From Tetradesmus obliquus (Eukaryota; Chlorophyta; Chlorophyceae; Sphaeropleales; Scenedesmaceae), in NCBI GenBank assembly GCA_030272155.1, contig CP126195.1:310001-374000 (forward strand): a stretch of 64,000 bases of DNA. Reading direction: 5' to 3'. The position numbers were made by a program, and so were the translations under genes. The notes below the pieces were generated by a model, which had not been told where the DNA came from, did not search any database, and saw only the letters and a list, made by a program, of their open reading frames with translations. This document shows, one piece after another, positions 24,374 to 35,936 of the stretch (position 1 is the first letter of the stretch; every line of letters starts with the position of its first letter).

Positions 24374-26096
24374 CCCTGCTGCCCTGCAGCTGCTGCTTGG
24401 CATCATCCACCACCCCCTGCAGCCTGCTGTCCATCTTGCCTGCCAGCTCCCTCCCCAGCTTGTATCCCAGCTTTGCACCGCCCACAAGCCCCAGCTTCTG
24501 GATCAGATCAATAACTCCCATAAACCCCAGCCTCTGCACAACCCTAGCAGCTCCGCCAGGCCCCACCTCTTCCAGAACAGCAACATTGGCACTGGATCCC
24601 AGCTTGCCCACTACAGTAGCTGTGTTTGAACGCCCCAGAAACTCCACCAGGTCAGCCGTATTGCGGTTGCCGATCAAGCCCACCACTGCCGCCAGCAGCG
24701 GCGGGCCGACCTCTTCATACATCTCATGCGCTGACTGGTTGAAGGCGTGCCGTGCCTCGTTAGATTGGCGCAGCAGCTTCTGCGCTGCCTGCTCGCGCTG
24801 CTGGTTTAGGTGCACCATGCTGGCAACCCAAGAGCCTCGCAGCCGTGTTGCTGCTAGCTTGAGCCGCGCCTTACGCAGTGTTGCAGCCTGCTGCCGCTGC
24901 TGCTGCTGCTGCCTCGCCAGCTGACCCTGCTCAGCAATGCTGCAGGAGGTGGCTGTGGCACCATCTTGCAGCTGCATTGCTGCTGCCGCTGCTGAGGAAG
25001 CTGGGTAGCAAGAAAGCTGCTGCAGCTGAAGCTCCACCACAGCCCTGGCAGCGCTAGCTGCTGCTATGCTTGCAGCATTTGCAGCGCTTGCTTCCAGGTT
25101 CTCTGCTTGAGCTGGCAATGCACCAGCAGTGCTGCCAGCACTTCCAGAAGCAGCGCTAGCTGCTGCAGTGAGCTCAACGGCAGCATTCACACTAGCAGCA
25201 GCAGCGCTGAGCTCAGCTGCTGCACTGTCAGCCCTGCTAGCCACATCCTGGAGAGTCTGCTGCTGCACCGCATCGGGCACAGCACCATCAGCTGCATCTG
25301 CTGCAGCAATCTGCTGTTGCTGCTGCTTGATGTGCTGCACAGCAGCCTCCAAGGGGCCTAGCATGATGTCTGCTGCTGCCAGCCCCACATCCACTGCCTG
25401 CTTCACTGCTGCTGCTGCGCTGCTGATCAATGCGCCTGGCTGGAAGCGTGCCTTGAAGTACAGGCTGTCAGGGCTCACTGCAGGTGGCTGCGCCATGTCC
25501 TGAATGACACGCGCCTGCACTGCGCTGAGGCCGCTGGGGTCCTGCTCTACTGCAGCAAGACTGGCGCTCAGGGCATCCTTGCTGCTGCTGTTGCTGCTGC
25601 TGCTGGGGGTGCTGCTGTTGTTGGTGGTGCTACTGCCAGCAATCGTGCTGTCAGGCCAGTGCTGTCCATCGTGCGCTGGCAATGGCTTTGCTGCAGTTTG
25701 GGGCTCCTCTGGATGGGCATGCACATGTAGCTGCCATGCATTTTCATCGCCATCGTGTTCATCGGAGTTCCTGTACCTGTACCGAAATATTCCGTGTTCT
25801 GCAGCATGCTGGTGTCGTCTGCTGGGCCTGCTGCTGCTGTACCTGGCCCTGCTGCTGCTGAGCCTGAGAGAAGGCCTGAGGCTGCTGCTCGTGGCCAGGT
25901 ACGTTAAGCTGCTTGGTGCATACGCAGATGACCTGGAGCTGGGTTGAAAGTGTGCGTTCAAGGTTGTTGAAGGCCTGCCTAACGCCGTCTGCGAGGTGCA
26001 CAGCATTGCAAGCTCCAGAAGCAGTACAGCAGCAGTGATGTTTCGGTGGCTAAAAATTCTGCAAGAGCGCGAAGAAAAGTAACATACAGAATGCAT
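23988..26096 (-). CDS. Uncharacterised 702-aa protein with helical repeats and hydrophobic C-terminus
   Basis: I do not recognise this protein. A single open frame begins at ATG 26096. The N-terminus has a hydrophobic stretch (ITAAVLLLELAMLC) that could be a signal anchor, followed by a Ser/Arg-rich segment. The middle is Ala/Gln-rich and helical. Residues ~455-550 contain degenerate helical units of about 17 residues, each closing on a K-L-G or R-L-G type end (VVGKLG, VVQRLG, LIQKLG, LGYKLG). A poly-Ser tract follows, then a hydrophobic segment near 632-665 (VRLVGSVVLLVVLRAVVAG). The N-terminal ~120 residues are uncertain: another frame over 25759-25990 looks more protein-like, and CTCTTGCAG at 26057-26065 (minus strand) could be an acceptor, so an upstream exon or a frame-changing intron is possible. 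From about residue 120 onward the frame is convincing. Confidence 0.6.
24321..24372 (-). repeat. Exonic AGC repeat coding for poly-Ser
   Basis: A plus-strand (CTG)17 array reads as AGC on the coding strand. It gives a serine run between the helical-repeat region and the hydrophobic C-terminus of the 702-aa protein. Confidence 0.9.
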
Positions 26097-27202
26097 TAAC
26101 TGCTACCTCTCCGCCCAGACGGTGTGTTGACATTGACGTCACGGCGTACAGTCACGCCTCCCGATGGCATCCGGCCCGGTCCGCTGCATGGCACTAGGGA
26201 GCAGTTTCTCATAATTCTCTTGCCAAACATTAGGCTATCAGTGCGTGGTCAGTGCTACATGCAATTCAGCCAAGCTCCCGCATCGGTGACCAGGTAAATT
26301 TGGCTGACAAGTACTGCAAGGGGAAAGGAAGCCGCCAATTGGCTGATTGCGGCCTGCATTCACAGAGATCACGAAGGAGACAAGATGAGCCAGGCGGGCC
26401 CTTCCCGTCTGCTGGCAGTGACTCTGTCCATCCGTTGGTTCTCACAACCTGTAAGGATTACAGGCTGCAGGAATGCTTGTGCTGATTCCTGTGGGTGCTG
26501 CCTCTGATTTACACCATGCAAAGGCTGCAAAGACTTTGGTTTCTGTATCATACCATGATGGTGTCGAGTGACTGCTAAGTTGAGCCGGCGCACAGTCCTA
26601 GTAAAATGCCAACTGCAACTGCTGGTGTGCAATGCTGATGCAGGTGGAATTCACTGTGAATGACGTTCACTGCTGGTGTGCACTGCTCGATCACAACTTT
26701 CATGTGGTGGCCCCAGGACTGGGAAGTCGCGTTACCTCATGTACAGCCCTTCAGAGGCGAAGTAACGGTTTCCACCCAGCTGCCTCCTCACTGTGATACA
26801 CACGGGAGTCGCACAAAAAGGCCCCCGCCGATTTACATACAAGACACCACAAGCGCGGTGCGCCCTCCTCCGACGGACTCAAAAACTCACTCCAACTGCT
26901 CGCTGTGCCGCTGCAAAAACTGCTGCATCCACAGCTGTGAGCCGCACAAAAGCAGTCAGCATGCCAGCAGCGCTACTGGTTCTGCTCTACCTGCCACGGC
27001 GGCCACACTCACTCCTCCTACAAACTGTAGAGCTGCAGAACGCTGCTCGAATGGTGCACCTGCTCATGAAGAAAGCAACAGTGCGCTCCAGGCTGCAACA
27101 GCTGTCGCTGCGCTGGAGTGTTTTTCAGGCGCTGCGCGGGCTGCAGTGCTTTTCAGCACAGCGCCGCGCGGCCCGTCTGCTTTGGACCTGCGGTGTAGTG
27201 GT
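26097..27202. other. Intergenic region between the 702-aa gene and PsbR
   Basis: The upstream region of the 702-aa gene and the PsbR 3' UTR lie here. Plus-strand open frames overlap this region and run antisense into PsbR exons. Their composition is not protein-like and they are best read as shadows. No other gene is supported. Confidence 0.5.
26833..26837 (-). terminator. TGTAA poly(A) signal of PsbR
   Basis: TTACA on the plus strand is TGTAA in the sense of PsbR, 366 bp after its stop. It is a suitable candidate for the 3' end of the transcript. Confidence 0.45.
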
Positions 27203-28715
27203 TTATGCGCCCAGCTGGCTGGTGGAAATGATGAGGTTGCCACCGATCAGCAGCAGCACCAGCACCAGACCAGCCCTGCAGCAGGAACACACAATGAGCA
27301 GCAGCAGGAGTACCTTGTTTGATGTTGTGTTGTTCTTTTCAAGAATGCTAACTATACACCTTCCATGCTGTTCCTCAGCCTACAGGTTCGTTCTTTCAAC
27401 TGGCGCGCACACTCAGCATTGTGCTGCTGCTGCTACCACATATCCATGCATGCAGCACAGCCACATAGCACACATTCTGCTCACAGCGCTGACACTTCCA
27501 CTGCTGCAGCTCTCATTGTTCTGTCAAACAACAATCCAATCACATACACATGAACCTGCAATTACCCCATGTCCCAAGCAGACACCTGCATCACACTGCG
27601 CGTCACACTGCTGCTCCATGCCACACCCTGTGAGCAGCCACCCACCAAGCGATGAGGCCCTTGGTGCCCAGCTTGTAGGCGTCACCACCCTCGGTCCACA
27701 GGTCGGGGGTGTAGATGGGGGAGTAGCCGTCCACGTTGGCGCCGTACTTGTCCTGGAACCTGTACACACCGTAGCCCTGCAGGAGGCAGCAGCAGCAGAG
27801 AGAGCAGAGGTAAGACCACAAGCAGAAACTCCCCTGCAGTTCCCAGCCTAGCGCTGCTGCTGTGCTCAAAGAATCGGTGCAGCTGAGGCGGCTGTCAAAC
27901 AACAACAACAACATCTGGCATGAGCGATATGCAATCGCCGGGCGACATTTCACTTGGGGCCGCACAGCTTGGTGCTAGGTGGCAGAGCCACAAATGGGAA
28001 TGCAGGGTGCTGAAAGCAAAGTGCAGCATGGCAGGTTGCTGCAGCTACAGATACCTGCCACATCTAGCTAACCAGAGGTGGCATGAACACAAACTGGACA
28101 TTCAGATGGACAGGTGGCATGCTGCTCAGCTGCTGCCCCCAGATGCTGACGGTGCTGTTCCCGCCATGACCGCAACCATCGCCGCGATCGCAGGCCAGCT
28201 GCTGCCCATAATATGCAATCAAACGAATCGCACCTTGCCCTTGCGGCCCTGTGCGTCCACCCAGCCCTTCTTCTGCATCTGAGGGGCCACGCCCATCAGG
28301 TTGTTCTTCACAACACCGTCGGGGACGCTGTTCAGGCCCTGCTTCTTGATGTCGGTCTTGCCACCGCCAGATGCGCGGATCACGGCAGTGCGCCTGGAGG
28401 CCCTGCGTTCGGAAGAGACAAGTGGCAGGTGAGGTCTTGCCTTTGCCAAAGCTCCTGCTCTCATGGCTCCGCAGAGCTATCCGCTGCTGTCAGCTGCTGG
28501 ATCCATGTCCATGTGCAGCTTTAATCTGTGGCAGGGGCAATCCTGCAGCGGACAGCGAGGCATGCTGCCCTATGCCACGGCTGCCCGAGAGCTGTCTCTG
28601 GCGCCCATGCTGCTCGCATTGCCCCTTCAATCACCATGCATCTACAATACAAATCATGTACACACCTCAGGGACATGCCCTGGCCAACCACGGACTTGGT
28701 GGCGATGGCTGCCAT
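27203..28715 (-). CDS. psbR: Photosystem II 10 kDa protein PsbR
   Basis: Four exons (28715-28666, 28402-28234, 27776-27646, 27275-27203; phases 2, 0, 2) give 140 aa, the usual length for algal PsbR. The first ~30 residues form a thylakoid-targeting presequence. The mature part carries the family signature YGANVDGYSPIYTPDLW followed by LGTKGLIAW. The last exon encodes the C-terminal membrane helix (AGLVLVLLLIGGNLIIST) and ends SQLGA. PsbR is a lumen-exposed subunit of photosystem II that stabilises the oxygen-evolving extrinsic proteins. The 73-bp last exon lies almost 400 bp from the previous one and is easy to miss, but the codon split across the junction restores the conserved Trp. A CTATAGAC box about 85 bp before the ATG could be a TATA element. 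Confidence 0.96.
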
Positions 28716-29879
28716 TTTTTTGATCTGTGGCTGGTAGGAAGGGTGGGACAGGCCGTGTATGTGCGGAGTGTCACAGTCGAAGTGAACTAAGCGAGTCTAT
28801 AGGGTAGGCGAGGCCGAGATCTTCTGCTTGTAAAACCCTGCCCGAATGTTATTCAACTCGTCTTCTCATCGCAGCAGTATCGTTGGCGCAGAATAAGAAT
28901 TTTAGGTTTGATGTGAAGGTTATAGTGCTATGATGGTGGCAAAGTTGAACATCCTGTGTTGCTGTCGATCATTTTGAACAGTATTACCTTCTCCTGGTAC
29001 TCAACAGGCTCAGAACCTTCTACGTTGTGCATCAAACAGTTTGAAGAGTCTGAAGCTTGTGTTGACGCTGACATGAGCCTGCAGCTGGTGCCAATGGGCT
29101 CATAACGCCAGGCCAGGCTTCCATCAGGGCTACCCAGCTAGCCAGCACTGCCTGGCGTCGTTGCAAAGCCACCATGCAAGCTGGGTGATGGCTCTAAAAC
29201 CATATTTAAACTTAGCTTCGGCTACATCGCACATTATGCGCCATGTAGGTTAGGTGTACAAGTAGGGGCCTGGCGGGCCAGAGACCTGCCCAGGTGCTGC
29301 TGCTCATGCTGATCAGCTCACATGGGCTGGCCCGAAGCTGGTTGCATGTGCAACAAGCAGTCGCTCACTGTGAGCCAGAATCGCCGCCTGCCTCCCACAA
29401 GAATATAAACGCCAAGCTGATGCCAGGACGCAACTCAGTTGCGTATTGAGGCTCAAGAGGTTCATGTTTTTTACACCACCCTGCTGTCGCGAGCAAGGAT
29501 ACCCGGTCTTGGCACATACTCCAAATGAATCCGACGGGCAGCCCAATTGCTAACTGCTTACTCAGCCTAGTGGGCTAGCATATTGTGCTCTGATCCTGCC
29601 GTCATCATACAGCAGGCACTTTATCGCCCCCTGCTGAAGTGCCCTCAAGGGGATGACGGCTGCTATCTTCGCCGCACTGTAAACAGGACGATTCTAACGC
29701 ACTGCTTTTGGCTGAAGCTGTGCACAGTGGCAGCTACGGAGAAGATACAAGCCCACATAAATTTTTGTACTCATACAAGCTACCATCCACACAAACATGC
29801 AGTTCTCCCACCCACTAACATCTTGCTATGCGCTGCTAAGCGCACAACCCCAGCACCCCCAACTCCTGCTGCACCCAGT
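28716..29879. other. Intergenic region: PsbR promoter and BIO2 3' end
   Basis: No protein-like frame or RNA gene is visible. The part next to 28715 should contain the PsbR promoter; a CTATAG box sits at 28797-28802. The distal part should contain the BIO2 3' UTR. Confidence 0.5.
29471..29475 (-). terminator. Candidate TGTAA poly(A) signal of BIO2
   Basis: TTACA on the plus strand, 405 bp downstream of the BIO2 stop in its sense direction. It is the only such motif I noticed in this gap on that strand. Confidence 0.4.
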
Positions 29880-29952
29880 TTATGCTGTTGCCTGCTGCTG
29901 CTGCTTGCTGCCGCAGCCGCCACCGCAGCAGCCGCTGCTGCTGCTGCTGGCC

Positions 29953-29986
<34 letters not shown>

Positions 29987-32968
29987 GGCTGCCTGCTGCT
30001 GCAAAGTCCCTGCTTGTCTCATTGCCGCTGGGGTAGTTGAGGAAGGCTGGGCGTGAGCGCAGGCCCAGCAGCTCAAACATCTGCTCGTCCTCGTTCCTGC
30101 AAGTGTGCACAGCCAGCAGCAGCGCGCGGCAAGCAGTTCATGGCCGCCGTGTGAGTGCATCTGGGTTACGTGTCTATCCTCGCAACCGCATGCATGTGAC
30201 GTGCAGTGCCAGATCAGACAGGCAGTTGCAGCGCTGCAAGTAACACGTGGCTGGACAGCTGCTGCGCCGCCCATTATCGTTGTCGGTCGTGGTCAGCACC
30301 TGCATCCCCCTACGCTGTACATAACACATGACGCTGCCGACTGCCGCTTAAGACTGCCGCTAGCTGCCGCCATGAATCACCCACCTGTCATTGTTGGGTG
30401 TGGTGAGCAGCTTGTCACCATCAAAGATGCTGTTAGCGCCAGCCATGAAGGCCAGGGCCTGCTCTGCACTGCTCAGGTCCAGCCGCCCCGCGCTCAGCCG
30501 CACCACGGTGCGCGGCATCACGATGCGGGCTGTTGCAATGCAGCGCACCAGGTCCAACCCTGAGGGCGGTTCCTGGTTCTGCACATGAAAAAAGGCATGC
30601 AGCAGCCAATTGTGTGGGAGTTAAACCCACAGCCAGCAAGCAAGCCAGCTGTGGCGATGCAGCGCACCAGGTCCCGCCCGGATGGCGGTTCCTGGTTCTG
30701 CACGATGGAAGTGAAGACATGCAGCAGCACAATACGCTGACGCAGTGCAGAAAAACTCAGCATTGCTCGCTGGCACAAACACTGAGCTCAGCAGCAAACA
30801 AGCCACACGCACCTGCAGCGGCGTGCCCTTGACAGCCACCAGCCTGTTGATGGGCACGCAGCTGTGTGCAGCTGCACTGCAAGCTGCACAAAACAACGAT
30901 CACAGCTGCCGCAATCAGACATATGCATCAGCACACCCGCACCTGCAGCGGCGTGCCCTTGACCGCCACCAGCCTGTTGATGGGCACGCTCTCAGGGTGC
31001 TCGGGCAGCGTGGCCAGCTGCAGCAGCAGCCCCACGCGGTCCTGCGGGCCCTCCCCAAGCCCGATAATGCCGCCAGCACACACGCTGATGCCCGCGTCAC
31101 GCACCGCAGCCAGCGTGCTCAGGCGGTCCTCGTACCTGCACGCAGCCGGGCACAATAGCAACAGGTAAGTTCGGCGGAAGCAGTAGCAAGGCGTTGGCTG
31201 AAAGCAGCGTGCTCAGACGGTCCTCGTACCTGCACGCAGCCAGGCACAATAGCAGCAACGCGTAAGTCCGGCGGAAGCAGCAAAACTAGTGTTGGCTGAA
31301 CGCAGCGTGCTCAGGCGGTCCTCGTACCCGCACGCAGCCAGGCACGTGCGACGCAGCAGCGCCAGCAGCAGCAGCAGGTGAGGCTAGTGGTTCGCAAAAC
31401 ACATTGAAAAGTGATTATCTGGCTGCACCACTCTGGGCATCACTTTCCAATCATGCCAGGCACATGTGCCAGTCTGCAGAGATCACGCTGCCTCAAAGCA
31501 GTTATAGGTTGTCCCGCTCACTTGCGCGTGGTGGCTATTCACCAGTCAGTTGGACATGCTTGCATCACTAGCCGGTATGTTCACTCACTTGCGCGTGGTG
31601 GTGATCTGGCCGTAGTACTCTGGGCTGGTGTCCAGGTTGTGGTTGTAGGCAGTCAGCCCTGCCTCGCGCAGCTCGCGCGCCTGCTCAGGGGTGAGCATGC
31701 CCAGCGTAGTGCACACCTGCACAGCCACACAATTGTTGTTTGTTGTACTCGTCTGGAAGGACCAGCCGTCACTGCTTGATAGCCGTTTCTTACTTGCACA
31801 GCGCCACTGCCAGCGTGTGCCCCAACATACCTGGGAACTCATCCCCATACGCAGTGCAAAGCGAAGCAAATCCAAAGAACACATAGCAGGGAATAATGCA
31901 AACTGACACTCTGGCTCTCACCACCATGCCCAGCCCCCTGATGCGCCGCACCACTCCAGCACAGAACAGCACAAAAAAAATCACAAGAAGCCAGTTCGAA
32001 CTGATTGGAGTGTTACTAACAGACAGCAAGGCCATACAGCGCCCCTCACATCCAAGCCCAGCCCGCGGATGCGCCGCACCATCTCCAGCACGCGGCCCTT
32101 CTAACAACCGCACAGCCACACAAACCTCAGGCACTGCAGCAAAGCATAACAGCCGTGCCTCACCTCCATGCCCAGGCCCCTGATGCGCCGCACCATCTCC
32201 AGCACGTGCCTTTCTGACACAACGCAGCACATAACAAACACAAGGCAGCCATGCACAGCACGATCACAAGGCGTACCTCCATGCCCAGGCCCCTGATGCG
32301 TCGCACCATCTCCAGCACGCGGCTCCACTGGCGCGGCCCCACCTGGCTGGGACCACGCCACGCAGCACCCATGCAGAAGCGCGTGCTGCCGGCCTCACGC
32401 GCCCGCAGCGCGGCCTGCACTTTCAGACAATTCAAAGTGTTGGTGAGCAACAGCACACCGCATGCCGACAAGCCGTGCCCATGCAGAAGCGCGTGCTGCC
32501 GGCCTTGCGCGCACGCGGCGCAGCCTGCAGTTTCAGACAGTTCATGTCATGAGTGAGCGCCAGATTTATCAGCGTGCTGAGAAGGCACCTGCAGCTGTCC
32601 AATGGCAATGTGACATTTATGCTGCGCCGCACCTCGTACACGGAGCACCAGGTCCATCAGCAAGCTAACAACGCACGTACTGCTCTTCAAAGCGCACGAA
32701 CATACTAGATACTTGGTACTTATGCTGCGCCACACCTCGTATACTGGCTCCAGGTCCATCCGCATGCTCAAAAGGCCTGCAATTACTGAACGAACCATGC
32801 AAATGACAGACACAACCGCTCGCCGCACCTCGTACACCGGCTCCAGGTCCATGAGCTTCTCCGCCTTGAGCCCCGTGTCCTCGCTCCAGTGGCTGCTCTG
32901 GCTGCAGTAGTTGCAGTTCTCGGGGCAGCCGCCAGTCTTGATGCTCAGCAGCGTGCAGCGCTGGACCT

Positions 32969-33000
<32 letters not shown>

Positions 33001-33819
33001 CGGCACGTGTCAGGAGCAGGCCTGCACATGCGCACGGCTGCAATGTAAGTGTACTGCTGGAGGGCGCTGTTACTGCGGCGTGCTCGCTTTGCTCAGCTGT
33101 GTCACACAGCTGCCACTTTACTGTGGTATGACCTGCACCACAACCTGCAGCCTGGCGATTCGCGCTGTCACGAGCATCATGGGATGAGATGTGTGACCTT
33201 GCCTGCCTGCTGACACTGGTGTGTTGCATCACTGATGTCATATCGTGTTGCGAAGAGCACTGCTGAGCTCATGTGCAGCGCTGCAGACAAGCTGGCTGTT
33301 GCACGCTGGCTTGGGTTTGCCTGCTGCCAAGCCACAGACAGGCCAACAGTGTGCTAGGCACTGCCCAGCTGCTGCCAAAGCTGCTGCTGCTGCTGCTGCT
33401 GCCAACCTTCCTCACCATAGCGGGGTCATTGTACATGCGGTGTACAGATGCAGCCTTGAACACAAGGTCCAGCAGGGGCAGGTTGTACACATCTGTAACC
33501 TCCTCGCGACTGCAGGCATCATGCAGCAGCAGTTTGGTGTGTCAGCCAGGGTTGTTGTCACATGGCTGTCTTGCAGGGGGTCTTGTCAGCTGCAGCAGCG
33601 CGTAATAAACAACACTCACGTCCAGTCCGTCCGAATGGCCCCCAGTTCGCGGCTCCACCTGGGCTCTGCAGGTCCCTCGTCCTCGGCTGCCAAAGGCTGT
33701 GCTGCAGCTGCTTGGCTGTTGCTGGAGCTTGCAATGGCGCGGGCCAAACGGGAGCTGACAAGGCCCGAGGCAGCAAATGCTGAGCGTGCCAGCACGCTGG
33801 CCTGCTGCAGGAGGGCCAT
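29880..33819 (-). CDS. BIO2: Biotin synthase, mitochondrial type
   Basis: Eight exons give 433 aa: 33819-33620, 33509-33416, 32966-32829, 32414-32277, 31716-31589, 31135-30943, 30578-30385 and 30096-29880, with phases 2, 0, 0, 0, 2, 0, 2. The enzyme is a radical-SAM protein that inserts sulfur into dethiobiotin, the last step of biotin synthesis. The [4Fe-4S] motif CPENCNYC is at residues 112-119. The [2Fe-2S] ligand positions are met by the Cys of TRFCMG, the Cys of VCTTLGM, the Cys of [11 protein letters not shown] and the Arg of [18 protein letters not shown] is the usual substrate-side motif. Residues 1 to ~50 ([15 protein letters not shown]...) look like a mitochondrial presequence. The C-terminus is odd: a poly-Ser tract and then CCGGGCGSK, beyond the family's usual end. 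Introns are crowded with decayed copies of exon edges. Confidence 0.96.
29938..29985 (-). repeat. Exonic AGC repeat coding for poly-Ser in the BIO2 tail
   Basis: Plus-strand CTG units read as AGC on the coding strand and give the serine-rich C-terminal extension of biotin synthase. Confidence 0.85.
30650..30860 (-). repeat. Exon echoes in BIO2 intron 6
   Basis: Two echoes lie between exons 6 and 7. At about 30650-30705 is a copy of the first ~45 bp of exon 7 with its acceptor. At about 30808-30860 is a copy of the last ~45 bp of exon 6 with its donor. Each is adjacent to the exon it came from, so both flanks of this intron have been duplicated. Confidence 0.85.
31200..31350 (-). repeat. Two exon echoes of the start of BIO2 exon 6
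   Basis: The acceptor and first ~25 bp of exon 6 (real copy ending at 31135) recur at about 31203-31245 and 31303-31350, roughly 100 bp apart. The intron sequence upstream of the acceptor is copied too. Confidence 0.85.
31505..31530 (-). repeat. Short exon echo of the end of BIO2 exon 5
   Basis: GCTCACTTGCGCGTGGTGG at about 31516-31534 repeats the end of exon 5 and its donor, found at 31583-31603. Confidence 0.65.
31918..32215 (-). repeat. Three exon echoes of the end of BIO2 exon 4
   Basis: Copies of the final ~45 bp of exon 4 (coding [13 protein letters not shown] plus donor; real copy 32277-32320) lie at about 31918-31962, 32045-32098 and 32158-32210. Spacing is 110-125 bp and divergence increases away from the real exon. 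The nearest copy still has an open frame. Confidence 0.9.
32461..32770 (-). repeat. Exon echoes in BIO2 intron 3
   Basis: Intron 3 is built largely of exon copies. At about 32475-32545 lies a copy of the start of exon 4 (the [11 protein letters not shown] coding stretch and acceptor). At about 32622-32660 and 32718-32765 lie copies of the end of exon 3 (MDLEPVYE plus donor). Confidence 0.88.
32968..32999 (-). repeat. (CTG)n acceptor tract of BIO2 exon 3
   Basis: In sense orientation the intron ends in about ten CTG units and then CAG|GTC, so the microsatellite itself supplies the last intron bases and the AG acceptor. Confidence 0.85.
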
Positions 33820-34523
33820 ACTGCAAACTGGCGCAGGCGATTACGGCCGAAGCAACAAGCCTGCAGCAGAACAAACCTTGATCGATGCAAATGGAAGCAC
33901 GTAGCCAATGTGCCGTGAGTGGGCGAACATGGACATAACGCTTTTCGCGTGTTTCGTTATTTCGTGAACTTGGTGTGCTAAAGCACCAACAGGCCCTTCC
34001 GGGGCAACCACGTGGTTAATGAAGCCAGTATTGTTTGTACTACACCACCCATTCAGCGCCTCTTTCGCCTGTTTCTCGGCATGTAGCCCTAATCCGAACC
34101 ATACACCATACCCTCGGATCCAAGCGCGCTGGCATCCATTTACTTGCAAGTCACATACATTGCTCAATCTTTCAGGTGCTACTTTGCTGGAGTTTGTTGG
34201 GGCACACGATCAGCACGAGCTCTGCAGCTGCAGCAGCAGTAGCAGCAGCAGTGGCAGCTGGTGGCAGCAGCAGGAGAATGGCCCCAGATGAGGGGCTGCC
34301 AACTAGTCAAGTGCCAATCAGATAGTGAGAGGAGCCCTTCTGTGAACGCCGGCTACTTTTCCGTGTCTGAGCAGCTGCAGCAGTAACACCCACAGGACAG
34401 TTGCATCTTACCAACCACACACAAGCTTTAGCAGGGTCAAATTCCATCCAGCCGCTTGCGCCCACACGCATCCGCAGCTGTTGCCGCCTACGTGTGCACT
34501 CTACAGCAGCCGTAGCGCAGCCG
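33820..34523. promoter_or_regulatory. Divergent promoter region of BIO2 and the sterol-desaturase-like gene
   Basis: 704 bp separate the two start codons on opposite strands, so both promoters must lie here. I see no protein-like frame and no clear TATA box. A CAG-rich stretch occurs at 34215-34275. Confidence 0.6.
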
Positions 34524-35897
34524 ATGGCCGGCACCAGCAGCAGCAGCAGCTGGCTGCAGCTGCTGCACCTGCAGCCACTGTGGGGTGGCGGCTTCCTAGT
34601 GGCTCTGTGCCAGCTGTCTCTGTTCTATTACGGGCTGGGTGCAGTGCTGCATTGGGTGGTGCCGCTGCTGGGTCCAGTGCAGGGCATCCAAGAAGCACCA
34701 CGCAAGCCAGGGGAGGTGGCCAGGGACGCGATTAACAGCATAGGTGAGCAACAGTGGAACGGGATGCAGCGCATCATGTGTTTGGAGTGCAATTTCACTC
34801 ACATTTGGGTAGCGTAGTCCAGCACATTTACATCAATCTGGGTGTGTTGGTTGCGTATGGTGGCATAGCAGCTGTATCGTGTGCTGCTTTCCATTGTTGC
34901 AAGGCACATGCGCCTGTGTGCAGTTTCCTTGCACGCCCCATGCTCTGGGCGCCTGCGAACCCAACGTGCCCTGCTTCTCTGTTCAATCAAGCCAATGTTG
35001 CCACACTTCTCCCTGCAGGGCCGATTGTGGTCAAGGCTGGCATCTGGTACATTGTGGAGCAGATGCACGCAGCTGGCATCAGCAAGCTGTATGCTGGCCC
35101 AGTCAGCAGCCCCTACCAGGTGAGGCGGCTGCAGCTGCTAGACCCTTCGTATTGCACATTTACTTCCTGCGGTCTGGCAGGCCTGACGGATTGGACAGAG
35201 CAAAGCTTCAGCTATGACATGATTGTGCTCTTAGTGCTGTACTTACCAGTGCATTTGAGTGCGTCACGCGCAGCAGGATTGCGTGCAGTGCAGTTGCGCA
35301 TGTGCTGAGACCAGGGCTTGTGGCGCGTCTCCCACAGCACAAGCTTGTGGATGCTGCTTCTGTTTCTGGACCACCCACGTGATCCTCAACAAAACAATGC
35401 ATCTTTAGCGACTACTAGGTCTAAACAAATTATGCTGTAATCTGCACATGCTGCTGCGTCAGGTGGCGTACCTGCTGCTGTGCATTGTGCTGCTTGACTA
35501 CCTGCACGACGCCTGGTTCTACTGGACACACCGCGCCCTGCACTGGCGCCCACTGTACAGATGGGTGCACTGGGAGCACCACAGGTGGGCCGGCCCGCTG
35601 CATACACAAACATTTGCTGTGCCAGCGCTGGATGTAGCTGCTGCTGCTGCTGCAGCAGGGCACATGCTGCTCTGCAGTTGGCCGTCTGGCGGCGGCCAGC
35701 GCGCCTTGCTGCGCTGCAGCCTTCTGCGCGCTGCATGTTGCAGTACTGCAGCCATACAAATGTGCTGTGTCTGCTGTGCTCTTTACAGCACCTCCCGCAG
35801 TGATCCCGTCATCTTGCATGTGGGCAGACACCAGCCTGGCAGCTGCTCGGCTGGTCCTTTTAGCCATGGCAGTTCCTGTTGAAATGTTTGCTGGCGC

Positions 35898-35936
<39 letters not shown>

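Noticed and set aside
26660..27851. Long plus-strand open frames of 220 and 352 codons
   Set aside because: They run antisense across the last exons of PsbR, which has conserved protein and correct splice phases on the other strand. Composition is not protein-like.
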